Source: Thermomicrobiales bacterium (lineage in GTDB: Bacteria; Chloroflexota; Chloroflexia; Thermomicrobiales; UBA6265). From it: a DNA stretch of 64,000 nucleotides. A model generated the notes under the pieces. The model worked only from the letters and a program-made list of their open reading frames with translations, was not told the DNA's origin and did no database searches. Position numbers and translations under genes: made by a program. The DNA is taken from assembly GCA_019637585.1 (NCBI GenBank), contig JAHBVL010000009.1:19177-83176 (forward strand). The letters are read 5' to 3'. Below, piece by piece: positions 28,229-36,228 of this stretch; position 1 is the first letter of the stretch, and the number at the start of each line of letters is the position of its first letter.

Positions 28229-29491
28229 CTCGGTAACAATCACCTCAGTCCCCAACGGAGCCCAGCCGTAGAGGAACTCCGCCATCTGCAGCGGCAGATT
28301 GACGCAGCCGTGACTCATGGGGTTGCCGAAGTTGTTATGCCAGTAGGCGCCATGGAGGGCTTCCGCGTCATAGTTGAAGTACATGACGTTGGGGACGTCT
28401 TTGACCACGTAGGCTTCCTCGTTCGCCCGGGCCCCTGAACCGGCTTCGTTCGCCGCTTCTTCGCCCATCGCCACCACGGCGCCGCTCGAATCGACCGTTC
28501 CCGCCATATCCTGCTTTTTCAGCTTGTAGCGGACGTGGAAATGACCCCGCTCCGTATTGTTTGGCGCCAGACCGGTGCTCACCAGCGTCTGGGTGACGAT
28601 CGTGTCCCCCTGGTAGGCCGTCAGCAGTTGCTGACTGATGCTGATGTGAATCGATCGCTTGCCGGGTGCATAGAGATCGCCGAGTGGGTTGGGATTGGCC
28701 ACGGTGTAGAACAGGGACTCATCGTAAACAGGAAGTCCGGAACTCGATGCCGGCGTCAGGTCGATCCCCAGATGCCCGGCCATCTCGGAGCCAAGCGGCG
28801 CCAGCCGCACACCCGTTTCCGGATGCTCCATCAGGATCGCTCCCTGGAAATACTGGATCGTCAAACCGCGCTCGCGCACCGGCTGGCTGATCGGTTCGCC
28901 GAGGTAGTAGTAGCCCTCGTGGGTCACGTACCAGTCGTAGAACGCGCCGGAGATGGTGTGTCCGGTTGTCTCGGACCATGTTCCGCCGGCGTTGATCGCC
29001 GCTGATGCCGTCACGCCCGAAGGATCAACTGATTTCCAGGCGGCGGATCGACGATCGCCACCACCATTGCCGCGGCGGCCATCTTCCCGGAAGGCGCCCG
29101 CCCGGTCATCGAGAATGCGCTGGCCGACGGGCATCAGCGTGACCGATGGCAGATCGGTCCAGACCATTTCTAAAACGAACTGGAAGATGCCGTTTTCGAA
29201 CGCCTGGCTATAGAGGCCATTCCCCGCGGCAAATGGTTCCGAAATCGGCAGACCATACACGGATTCCCCGCCATTGGCGCGCCAGTAGTCGAGGAAATAG
29301 CCGCGGAGGGTGTGCTCGGTCTGTGGGAAATAGACCTGCAGGGAGGTCTGCCCCAGATCGCCCGGCAGATTGACGTTGGCGAACTGTTCCAGATTCGCGT
29401 TGGCCGCCGCGACCGGAGCAGATTGGAGAGGCAGAGCCGCCGGGCCGAAAAGCGACAGCGCGAAGAGCAGCGCAACCAGTCGAGTTTTCAT
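28226..29491 (-). CDS. Secreted L,D-transpeptidase (YkuD domain)
   Basis: A 421-residue exported protein. MKTRLVALLFALSLFGPAAL is a signal peptide with a cleavage region near APVAAANA. Residues 35-245 hold two repeats of the type YFxxTxHTLxGxFxDYWxxxGG, a presumed cell-wall or surface-binding module. The C-terminal YkuD domain (about 280-421) ends with HGAYWHNNFGNPMSHGCVNL, containing the catalytic His and Cys of H-x(n)-SHGCVN. It probably cross-links or anchors to peptidoglycan outside the membrane. The hairpin at 29562-29598 lies in its 5' leader. Confidence 0.9.
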   Translation of the reverse strand: MKTRLVALLFALSLFGPAALPLQSAPVAAANANLEQFANVNLPGDLGQTSLQVYFPQTEHTLRGYFLDYWRANGGESVYGLPISEPFAAGNGLYSQAFENGIFQFVLEMVWTDLPSVTLMPVGQRILDDRAGAFREDGRRGNGGGDRRSAAWKSVDPSGVTASAAINAGGTWSETTGHTISGAFYDWYVTHEGYYYLGEPISQPVRERGLTIQYFQGAILMEHPETGVRLAPLGSEMAGHLGIDLTPASSSGLPVYDESLFYTVANPNPLGDLYAPGKRSIHISISQQLLTAYQGDTIVTQTLVSTGLAPNNTERGHFHVRYKLKKQDMAGTVDSSGAVVAMGEEAANEAGSGARANEEAYVVKDVPNVMYFNYDAEALHGAYWHNNFGNPMSHGCVNLPLQMAEFLYGWAPLGTEVIVTE

Positions 29492-29561
29492 CGTTGAACA
29501 ATCCCTCTGAATTCGTCGTCCGCCGGGTGTCGCTGGCGACTGGCCCGAGTCCTATCTCTGT

Positions 29562-29598
29562 GTCATCGAAACCGAATTCAGGAAGGGTTTTCGATGAC
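29562..29598. promoter_or_regulatory. Inverted repeat upstream of L,D-transpeptidase
   Basis: GTCATCGAAACC at 29562-29573 pairs with GGTTTTCGATGAC at 29586-29598 with one bulge. It is a hairpin in the leader or a two-fold operator for the gene starting at 29491. Confidence 0.5.
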
Positions 29599-29652
29599 GC
29601 TGCGGTCTCACTAGACTAGCACGGAGACAGCCAACTGACTACCTTGAGAAGA

Positions 29653-29675
29653 TATACGTACACAATGTACGTATA
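29653..29675. promoter_or_regulatory. AT-rich palindromic operator candidate
   Basis: TATACGTAC-acaat-GTACGTATA is a perfect 9-bp inverted repeat with 5-base spacer, in strong contrast to the GC-rich surroundings. It lies between the end of pyrF and the L,D-transpeptidase gene, which reads away from it. Confidence 0.5.
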
Positions 29676-29716
29676 GATCCGAGGGAGAGAAGGAAATCGC
29701 CGAGTGTTGGGACTCC

Positions 29717-30553
29717 CTATGCTCCCCGGACCTCGTTGATCGCTTTCCTGATCTGCTCGGCCGCGCTCCTCGCCGCCGACGCGAAGTCACGATCCTTGCT
29801 CACATAGGTCACGCTGCGAGAAGCGTTAGGAATCAGTCCCAAACCGTTGGCATCGACGCCGACTTCCACCGTCGCCCGGAGATCCCCCTGCTGCTGACCG
29901 ATACCGGGCATCAGAATGAGCTGGTCGGGGCAGATCTCCCGGACGCGCCGCAGGTGATCGGGATAGGTGGCGCCGACGACCAGACCCACGCTGGCCGGGT
30001 TGGTGTCGTTCCAGACCCGCGATCGGGCTGCGACCCGTTCGAAGAGAGCCTCCCCAGGACCTTCTCCAGCAACGGGGACATCCTGGAATTCGCCGCTGCC
30101 AGGGTTGCTCGTTTTGCAGAGCACGAACACGCCCCGGCGCTCATCCGCCATGAACGGGGCGAGACCATCTTCTCCCATATAGGGAGCGATCGTGACGGCA
30201 TCGAAATCCCACGCGCCGAAGAGCCCCGTGACATAGCTGGCTGATGTATTGAAGAAATCGCCCAGTTTGCAGTCGAGGATCACCGGAATCGATGGATCGA
30301 TCAGCTTGCGTGTCTCCACAAGGGCGTGAAGGCCAGGCAATCCGTACGCCACATAGAACCCGAGATTGGGTTTGTAGGCGCAGACGAGGTCCGACGTCGC
30401 ATTGATGATCTCGCGATTGAAGTCGACGATCGTCTTCGCAATGTCATCGGAGACAAGGTGCCCCGGGTAGCTCTCGATTGCGGGATCAAGCCCGATGCAG
30501 AGGAGCGAATTCGCCCTTGTCGCAGCCGCGTCGATCTTCTTCCGGAACGTCAT
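29717..30553 (-). CDS. pyrF: Orotidine 5'-phosphate decarboxylase, type 2
   Basis: A 278-residue PyrF of the long type-2 subfamily, converting OMP to UMP. LLCIGLDPAIESYP opens the barrel. The catalytic block is VILDCKLGDFFNTS with Lys97; most relatives have DAKRGDI here, so the Arg-to-Leu change is notable, though Asp-Lys-Asp are kept. LMPGIGQQQGD and ASRSVTYVS are the phosphate-binding loops. Its 5' side is a long region of heptamer arrays. The TAG stop is not followed by an array. Confidence 0.92.
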   Translation of the reverse strand: MTFRKKIDAAATRANSLLCIGLDPAIESYPGHLVSDDIAKTIVDFNREIINATSDLVCAYKPNLGFYVAYGLPGLHALVETRKLIDPSIPVILDCKLGDFFNTSASYVTGLFGAWDFDAVTIAPYMGEDGLAPFMADERRGVFVLCKTSNPGSGEFQDVPVAGEGPGEALFERVAARSRVWNDTNPASVGLVVGATYPDHLRRVREICPDQLILMPGIGQQQGDLRATVEVGVDANGLGLIPNASRSVTYVSKDRDFASAARSAAEQIRKAINEVRGA

Positions 30554-30644
30554 TCGTGCCTCCCGCGCTCACGCCAATCAGCCGCAGCGCACATAGCGCT
30601 GGCGACAGACATGCGTCACATACCGTCCGGAGAGAGAAGTGTAG

Positions 30645-30770
30645 CGTATTGGGAAATGGGAAATGGGAAATGGGAAATGGTTGATGGGCAAAGGGCAAAG
30701 GGCAAAGGGCAAAGGGCAAACGGCAAAGGGCAAAGGGCAAGAGACAAGAGACAAAGGGAGGGAAGAGAGC
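30645..30770. repeat. Long compound heptamer array GGAAATG x4 then GGCAAAG x7
   Basis: The largest array in the window. Four copies of GGAAATG, one GTTGATG, then GGCAAAG and near variants, all in one unbroken 7-base register that changes unit sequence but not phase. It begins directly after TAG at 30642-30644. Confidence 0.9.
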
Positions 30771-30790
30771 AAAGGGGAAGAGAACGAGAA

Positions 30791-30829
30791 CCCTCTCCCG
30801 CGGTCGGGAGAGGGCAGGGTGAGGGATAT
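30791..30829. repeat. Dispersed copy of the 35-bp hairpin repeat
   Basis: CCCTCTCCCG-CGGT-CGGGAGAGGG followed by CAGGGTGAGGGATAT, nearly identical to the tandem copies at 4151-4248. Confidence 0.85.
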
Positions 30830-31026
30830 TCGTCTTGCCGTCTTGCCGCCTCCCCGTGCTACACTGACCGGGCTTTCGCGGGAGGGTGGAGTTGCGGGTT
30901 CCTTGTGCACATTGGGGGACCGCATGACGAATCTCTGGCCGCTCGCGTACACTGCGTTCCCCGGCGCATTTTTCTCTTGTTGAACCGATACCCCGCACAA
31001 TCCGGTGGCTCGCCGCCGCGTGGTGG

Positions 31027-32061
31027 ATGCGACGAATGACAGATACTGCTTCAGTCGGGGGACGAGGGAACGAACGCATCGACGATCCGATGCGCATCCC
31101 CACGCTCAAGGATGTCTACAAGGCTCGGCAAATCGTCGATCGCTACTTGCCGCGCACACCACTGATTCCCTCCCCGGTCCTCTCAGAAAAGCTCGGTTGC
31201 GAGCTCTACCTCAAGTGCGAGAATCTGCAGCCGATCGGCGCATTCAAGATTCGCGGCGGTATCAATCTCCTCGCCAATTTGCCGGAATCGATTCGCCAGC
31301 GTGGCGTTGTCGGATGCTCGACCGGAAATCACGGACAGTCGATCGCCTGGGCGGCCCGGCAATTCAACACCCGCGCTGTCATCTATATGCCGGAAATCAG
31401 CAACCCGGTGAAGGTCGAGTCGATGCTTCGCCTGGGAGCCGAAGTGGTTTTCGAGGGGCATGACTTCGACGCGGCAAGACTTGCCGCCGAGGCTCGCGCT
31501 GAAGCGGAAGGTCTCTACTACGTTCACTCGGCGAACGAGGCTCGTCTCATCGAAGGCGTCGGAACCTACGCACTCGAAATCCTGGAAACGGTTCCCGATC
31601 TCGACTATCTCTTCGTGCCGATCGGCGCAGGGAGCGGCGCTTGCGGATCGGTGATCGCCGGCAAGGGGATCAATCCCGATCTCAAGGTGATTGGCGTGCA
31701 AGCCGCCGGCGCTCCGGTGGTGCACGATTCGGTCAAAGCCGGACAACTGCTTTCCTATGACACTATGGCAACCTTCGCCGAAGGGCTGGCGACTCGGGTA
31801 GCATTCGAGTTGCCGGTGCGAATCATGCGAGAAGGCATTGACGATATCGTGCTGGTGACGGATGCTGAAATGCGTCAGGCACTCGTGACGTTGTTGTTCT
31901 CACACCGTCTGCTCGCTGAAGGGGCTGGTGCAGCATCCCTGGCGGCGGCAAGGAATCTGGCGGATACCTTACGGGGGAAGAAGGTGGCGGCAGTCATCAG
32001 CGGCGGAAATTTCCCACAGGATGCGTTGCGTCAGGCGCTGGATGAGGAGCGACCCTGGTGA
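31027..32061 (+). CDS. Threonine/serine ammonia-lyase-like PLP enzyme
   Basis: A 344-residue fold-type II PLP enzyme. The cofactor lysine is in PIGAFKIRGG near residue 69. CSTGNHGQSIAWAARQF is the substrate loop and PIGAGSGACGSVI the phosphate-binding glycine loop. It matches catabolic threonine/serine dehydratases without the C-terminal ACT-like regulatory domain, so isoleucine feedback is unlikely. Its TGA stop overlaps the GTG start of the TPR gene as GTGA. Two ATGs (31027, 31036) are possible. A serine racemase or related lyase cannot be excluded. Confidence 0.87.
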   Translation: MRRMTDTASVGGRGNERIDDPMRIPTLKDVYKARQIVDRYLPRTPLIPSPVLSEKLGCELYLKCENLQPIGAFKIRGGINLLANLPESIRQRGVVGCSTGNHGQSIAWAARQFNTRAVIYMPEISNPVKVESMLRLGAEVVFEGHDFDAARLAAEARAEAEGLYYVHSANEARLIEGVGTYALEILETVPDLDYLFVPIGAGSGACGSVIAGKGINPDLKVIGVQAAGAPVVHDSVKAGQLLSYDTMATFAEGLATRVAFELPVRIMREGIDDIVLVTDAEMRQALVTLLFSHRLLAEGAGAASLAAARNLADTLRGKKVAAVISGGNFPQDALRQALDEERPW

Positions 32062-34193
32062 CACGCCTCAAGTCGATGTTCTCCGCGCGCGGTCGCGACG
32101 AAGCAAATTGCGAAGCGATCTTCCAGATCGCCCGGGAGGTTATCGAGAACCGCCGGTCGATGCAGGGTGCGCTCAATGAAGTGCGCCATCCGGCGCTCCT
32201 GGACAGTCTCTCCGATGCCGATTTTCGAATGCTGGATGAGGCGATCGTCGAGAGCGCCGACGAGTATCGCGAATATGCGCTGGTGCTCGCTCGGTTGACG
32301 CACGCCGCGGCCCGGGCCAAGGGGTTCGATCGGCAGATCGTCGACGCCGCGCTGCGGCTCGATGCCTTCCTGCCGCTCGACGATCCAAGCCGCGAACGGG
32401 AACAGCTGCTGCGCGATGCCTACGTCATCGCCCAGCGGGCCGGTTACGCCAAAGGAGGACGGGCCACGCTCTTCCGCCTCGGCGAACGGGCGCTCGCCGC
32501 GGATGAATATGACCGGGCGAGGGGAATGTTCCTCCAGCAGCTCGATATCGGCGACGAATCGACCGACACCGCCGCCGATGTCGATGCGGCAATCATGCTC
32601 GGCGATCTCTTCCGGCGGGAGGGGGACATCGTCACCGCGCAGAGCTACTACCGGCGCGCCGCACGGTCGGCCCCCAAGACTGACTATCAGCGAGGCGTTG
32701 CCGAAGCCCTCATTCGGCAGATCGAGCTTTTCAACAATTCCGGTGATGACGAAACGGTCATCCAGCTTCAGAAGCAGGCCTTGGACGCCGCTCAGCAGAC
32801 ATCGGATATCGGGTTGCAGTCGCGCCTGGTCCTCTCGCTGGCGGAATCGCTGGCCAGAGCCGGTCGTCTCGATGAGGTGATCGACCAGCTGGAGGACGGC
32901 GTGGAGCTGGCCCGCGCAATTGGCGACCTGAGCGTCGAAGGCGAGTGCCTGCAGGCGCTGGTCGAAGCCTATGGGCAGCAGGGCAATCTCGTTGGTGTCG
33001 CCAGGCGGCAAAGCGAGCTCTTGCAGCTCGAGGAGCGGCTCGGCAACCGGGCCGATGCGGCCAAATGGGCGGCCCGGCTCGGCGTCACCCTGATGGAGCT
33101 CGACCGTCCACAGCGGGCGGTGGAAGCCTATGCCCGGGCTCATCAGCACGCCCGGTCGCTCAACGATCCACGCATCGAGCAACGCGCTCTCGGCGGGATG
33201 GGTGTGGCCTATACCGCGCTCGACCGTCCGGCCGACGCGCTGGAAAACCTGATGCAGGCGCTCGAAATCGCTCGGCAGACCGGCGACATGCCGCGGCAGG
33301 CCCAGTGGTTGGCCAGCATCGGTCAGGCGCTCTGGAACTTCGATCAGCCGGAGGATGCGCTCAACGCCCTCAATGAGAGCCTGGCGATCGCCCGGCGTAT
33401 CGACAATGTACCGCTGCAGTGCGAGCTGTTGACGACGCTGGGCGAGGTGTTCGATGCCACGGGGCAGGTGCCGCGGGCTCGCGAGTGCTACCACCGGGCG
33501 CTCGATCTGGCCCGTCGTTTGGGCGACAAAGATCGCCAGATCGAGCTGATGACCGCGCTTGGCACGATCGCAGCCCGGTCGAAGCAGTCGTCGCAGGCCA
33601 ATGCCCTCTATACCCAAGCTCTGCAGCTGGCTATCGAAGTCGGCGACCGTGCGGCGGGCGCTCGATTGCAGGGGAGGCTTGGCCGGCTGGCGCAACAGCA
33701 GCGAGACTGGCCGAAGTCGCTCGACCATTTCCGGCGGGCGGTTGATATCGCCGAATCGATCGATCAACCCACGTTGACGAGTCAGCTGCTGCTTCACCTG
33801 GCTGGTGCGCAGCATGCGGTTGGTGATCCGGCCGCTGCCAGCTCGTATCGGAGAGCGCTGGCGCTCTCCCAGCAGATCGGCGATCTCCATCGGGAAGCGC
33901 TGGTCCGTCTCAATCTTGGCATTCTGCTCGGCACCGATGGCCACCGAAACGAAGGTCTCGACCATCTCTATCAGGCAGCCGATCTTGTGGCCGAGCTTGG
34001 TCCTGGCGGAGCCGATCTGGCCACGCAGATCGAGGAAGCGATCGTCCGGCTGGGCGGCAATCTCGTCGCGCAACCGAGCGAGTTCCATCTGCCGCCAGAG
34101 CGATCATTCCATTTCGGATCGGTGGGCGATCAATCCTTCGCCCCTACCCGGGATGATGAGTTCTACGCCGAGGCAACGCTGCCACCACGGTAG
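32058..34193 (+). CDS. Large tetratricopeptide-repeat protein
   Basis: A 711-residue cytosolic protein built almost wholly of TPR units from about residue 140 to 670. Examples are ADALENLMQALEIARQTGD, GEVFDATGQVPRARECYHRA and LYTQALQLAIEVGDRAAGA, spaced about 40 residues apart. No membrane segment, signal or catalytic domain is seen. It probably acts as a scaffold or sensor. The GTG start is coupled to the dehydratase stop by a 4-base overlap, so the two are expressed together, but the functional link is unknown. Confidence 0.85.
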   Translation: MTRLKSMFSARGRDEANCEAIFQIAREVIENRRSMQGALNEVRHPALLDSLSDADFRMLDEAIVESADEYREYALVLARLTHAAARAKGFDRQIVDAALRLDAFLPLDDPSREREQLLRDAYVIAQRAGYAKGGRATLFRLGERALAADEYDRARGMFLQQLDIGDESTDTAADVDAAIMLGDLFRREGDIVTAQSYYRRAARSAPKTDYQRGVAEALIRQIELFNNSGDDETVIQLQKQALDAAQQTSDIGLQSRLVLSLAESLARAGRLDEVIDQLEDGVELARAIGDLSVEGECLQALVEAYGQQGNLVGVARRQSELLQLEERLGNRADAAKWAARLGVTLMELDRPQRAVEAYARAHQHARSLNDPRIEQRALGGMGVAYTALDRPADALENLMQALEIARQTGDMPRQAQWLASIGQALWNFDQPEDALNALNESLAIARRIDNVPLQCELLTTLGEVFDATGQVPRARECYHRALDLARRLGDKDRQIELMTALGTIAARSKQSSQANALYTQALQLAIEVGDRAAGARLQGRLGRLAQQQRDWPKSLDHFRRAVDIAESIDQPTLTSQLLLHLAGAQHAVGDPAAASSYRRALALSQQIGDLHREALVRLNLGILLGTDGHRNEGLDHLYQAADLVAELGPGGADLATQIEEAIVRLGGNLVAQPSEFHLPPERSFHFGSVGDQSFAPTRDDEFYAEATLPPR

Positions 34194-34617
34194 CGCATCG
34201 CATTGCACTGCGGTCCGGCTGCCGCTTCGGCGACACGGGGCCTTTCTCGTTGTCATGGAGTCTCATGAATCCATGGCCGACGCCGACACTACCTCGCACT
34301 TCGCACCGAATGACGCGAATCCTTAGCCGATGCTGCTATCCCCCTTGTAGTTGCAGACCCCCGTGTCTGCCTTCCTCTGGGAGATGGCGGCAATGCATCA
34401 CCTCGTTTCCCATGGAAAAAGCAGACACGGGGGTCTGCAACTACAGGGTGAGCAACGGCGCTGCGAAGAATGTCATCGTTTCCCATGGAAAACGCAGACA
34501 CGGGGGTCTGCAACTACTGGGTGATCAACGGCACAGCGAAGAATATCATCGTTTCCCATGAGAAAGCAGACACGGGGGTCTGCAACTACTGGGGGATCAA
34601 CGACGCCGCGAAGAATG
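34194..34617. other. Convergent 424-bp region between TPR gene and thrC filled by palindromic repeats
   Basis: It holds a head-inverted REP-like palindrome (34347-34370) and a 72-73 bp tandem array (34421-34636). No supported gene is seen. The palindromes could serve as a bidirectional 3' boundary for the convergent genes. Confidence 0.7.
34347..34370 (+). repeat. GTAG-headed REP-like palindrome, family B, inverted copy
   Basis: GTAG-TT then GCAGAC-CCCCGT-GTCTGC. It is an exact 24-base inverted match to the start of every unit of the tandem array at 34421, making an inverted REP pair. Confidence 0.85.
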
Positions 34618-34636
34618 TCATCGTTTCCCATCGGAT
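34421..34636 (-). repeat. Three tandem 72-73 bp units, each with REP-like palindrome family B
   Basis: Units begin at 34421, 34494 and 34566. Each has GCAGACACGGGGGTCTGC (6-bp arms), then CAACTAC, a roughly 30-bp spacer, and TCATCGTTTCCCAT. That last segment is the complement of the final codons and stop of thrC, and the third unit overlaps the gene end. The array therefore appears to have grown by copying the thrC tail together with the palindrome. Confidence 0.85.
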
Positions 34637-35796
34637 TGCAGGGTGGACGAGACTATCGTCTCGATCGCTGCCTGGGATTTCAGTCCGGATCCGGTCAACA
34701 CCATGACCGTGCCGGTGCTGGCCGGAACACGTCCTGATTCGACCAATCGCTCCGCCGCAGCCACGGCCAGCGCCGACGTCGGCTCGATGAAGAGTCCCTG
34801 GCTTGCCGCCAATCGCGTCGCTGCGGCGATCTCCGATTCGGAGAGCGCGACTGCTCCCCCGCCACTGGCGCGCAATGCGGCCAGCACCTCTCTGCCCCGA
34901 ACTGGTTTGGCGATCGACGCACCTTCTGCAAGCGTCGGCTGGTGAGGAAACGTTTCGACGTCGATCGCGTCTTTCTCTAGAGCCGACACCAGAGGGCTGC
35001 ATGCCGCGGGTTGCGCGGCATAGATCCGGGGCATCCGGTCGATCTCTCCCGCGGCATGAAGCATGGAGAATGCCGAGAACGCGCCAAGAATGATGCTTCC
35101 CGAACCGGCGGGAGCGATCAGCGCTTCCGGGGCATTGTGACCAAGCTGCTCCCAGAGCTCGAACCCGATTGTCGACACTCCCGCGATGAACCAGGGGTGC
35201 CAGTTGTGGGACGCATAGACGACGCCCCTCTCCGGGTCATGCGCTCCCTCGGCCGCGCTGGCGACATCGGCTCTCGATCCCTCGACCCGCACCACGGTTG
35301 CTCCGTAGGCGGTCGCCTGGATCAGTTTGCCGGACGAGGCATGGGCGGGAGCGTAGATCGTGCAGGGAATACCCGCCCGGGCCGCATAGCCGGCCAGTGA
35401 CGCCGCGGCGTTGCCGGACGAGTCCTCGACCAGCCGCGCGACGCCAGCTTCGGCAAAGGCATTGACCAGCAGTGCGCATCCCCGGTCCTTGAATGAGGCA
35501 GTCGGGTGGCTCGATTCGAGTTTGGCGCCGATGGTCGCGCCACCGAGGTCGAGGCTGGTCAGCGGAGTCGGTTCTTCCCCAAACGTGATGCGCGGTTCGA
35601 TGGAAGGAAGTGCAGCACGGTACCGCCAGATGAAGGATGTCGATCGGTCCAGATCGGCAACGCCGAAACGGGTTGGCGCGCGCCAGGAGACGGGTCCCAG
35701 ACAGTCCGGGCATCGCCAGGCAGTGACCGGGAGGAGGCGTGAGTCGTCACACCGCTCACAGAAAAGGCAATTCGGCTGGGTAGCTGACGAATTCAT
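34618..35796 (-). CDS. thrC: Threonine synthase
   Basis: A 392-residue PLP enzyme making threonine from phosphohomoserine. The N-terminal zinc-ribbon-like CLFCERC...WRCPDC is typical of one ThrC branch. The PLP lysine is in PTASFKDRGCALL. DSSGNAAASLAGYAARAG and APAGSGSIILG are the substrate and phosphate loops. I chose ATG at 35796, where the conserved ribbon begins; the open frame extends upstream across the ferredoxin promoter without a supported start. The last residues, DGKR, are encoded by the repeat unit at the gene end. Confidence 0.92.
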   Translation of the reverse strand: MNSSATQPNCLFCERCDDSRLLPVTAWRCPDCLGPVSWRAPTRFGVADLDRSTSFIWRYRAALPSIEPRITFGEEPTPLTSLDLGGATIGAKLESSHPTASFKDRGCALLVNAFAEAGVARLVEDSSGNAAASLAGYAARAGIPCTIYAPAHASSGKLIQATAYGATVVRVEGSRADVASAAEGAHDPERGVVYASHNWHPWFIAGVSTIGFELWEQLGHNAPEALIAPAGSGSIILGAFSAFSMLHAAGEIDRMPRIYAAQPAACSPLVSALEKDAIDVETFPHQPTLAEGASIAKPVRGREVLAALRASGGGAVALSESEIAAATRLAASQGLFIEPTSALAVAAAERLVESGRVPASTGTVMVLTGSGLKSQAAIETIVSSTLQSDGKR

Positions 35797-35851
35797 GGCA
35801 ATTGTGTCGATTCGACAAGTCGAACAGGTTCGCTTCGTGCCCGGAATCAGA

Positions 35852-35880
35852 TTCCCGGCACAGGTGGCCGATTGTATACT
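35852..35880 (+). promoter_or_regulatory. Promoter upstream of ferredoxin gene
   Basis: TTCCCG at 35852-35857, a 17-base spacer and TATACT at 35875-35880. The -10 box is good, the -35 weak. The expected transcript start is about 100 bases before the ferredoxin ATG. Confidence 0.5.
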
Positions 35881-35985
35881 TGACGCTATCCGCAAGTTCG
35901 TCACCGACGAGCGCCGTTGCACACGTGAGCGGATCCAGAGCACCGCTACATCGATACTCTCCATCCCGGAGAGGGAGGTTGTCCG

Positions 35986-36228
35986 ATGACATACGTCATC
36001 ACCCAGCCGTGCATTGGAACCAAAGACGCGTCCTGCGTCGAAGTTTGCCCGGTTGACTGTATTCACTCGACGGACGATGCCGAGCAGTACTTCATCGATC
36101 CGAGCGAATGCATCGATTGCGGCGTTTGCGCCGAAGTCTGCCCCGTTGAGGCGATCTTCTTCGAGGACGATGTTCCCGAGCAGTGGAACGCGTTCATCGA
36201 GCTCAACAAGCTCTTTTACGCGCGCTAG
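35986..36228 (+). CDS. 7Fe-type bacterial ferredoxin
   Basis: An 80-residue ferredoxin starting MTYVITQPCIGTKDASCVEV, like the 7Fe ferredoxins of Thermus and mycobacteria. The two cluster motifs are PCIGTKDASCVEVCPVDC and CIDCGVCAEVCPVEAIF. The first has the spacing of a [3Fe-4S] site, the second CxxCxxCxxxCP of a [4Fe-4S] site. It is a soluble one-electron carrier. ATG at 35986 follows GGAGAGGGAGG. Its TAG stop and the TAG of the convergent gene share the tetranucleotide CTAG, so the two coding regions overlap tail to tail. Confidence 0.95.
   Translation: MTYVITQPCIGTKDASCVEVCPVDCIHSTDDAEQYFIDPSECIDCGVCAEVCPVEAIFFEDDVPEQWNAFIELNKLFYAR

Larger units (their letters stand above)
30554..31026. 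other. 473-bp intergenic region dominated by repeats
   Basis: From left to right: the pyrF leader, a TAG at 30642-30644 that starts a GGAAATG then GGCAAAG heptamer array, a decaying purine-rich tract to about 30785, one copy of the 35-bp hairpin repeat (30791-30829), a TACACT -10-like box at 30860-30865, and a 19-codon ORF at 30924-30983 (MTNLWPLAYTAFPGAFFSC) with GGGGGA before it. The small ORF is too weakly supported to call as a gene. Confidence 0.6.

Noticed and set aside
30924..30983. 19-codon leader peptide MTNLWPLAYTAFPGAFFSC before the dehydratase gene
   Set aside because: The ribosome site is only moderate, there is no Ile/Thr codon cluster and no terminator pair follows, so attenuation control is not supported. 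It is mentioned only in the region entry.
34421..34636. CRISPR-like array of three palindromic repeats
   Set aside because: The segments between the palindromes are nearly identical to each other, not unique spacers, and no cas gene is present. It is an ordinary tandem duplication.
35797..36066. N-terminal extension of thrC into the ferredoxin gene
   Set aside because: It crosses the ferredoxin promoter and start, and the zinc-ribbon begins right after the ATG at 35796.
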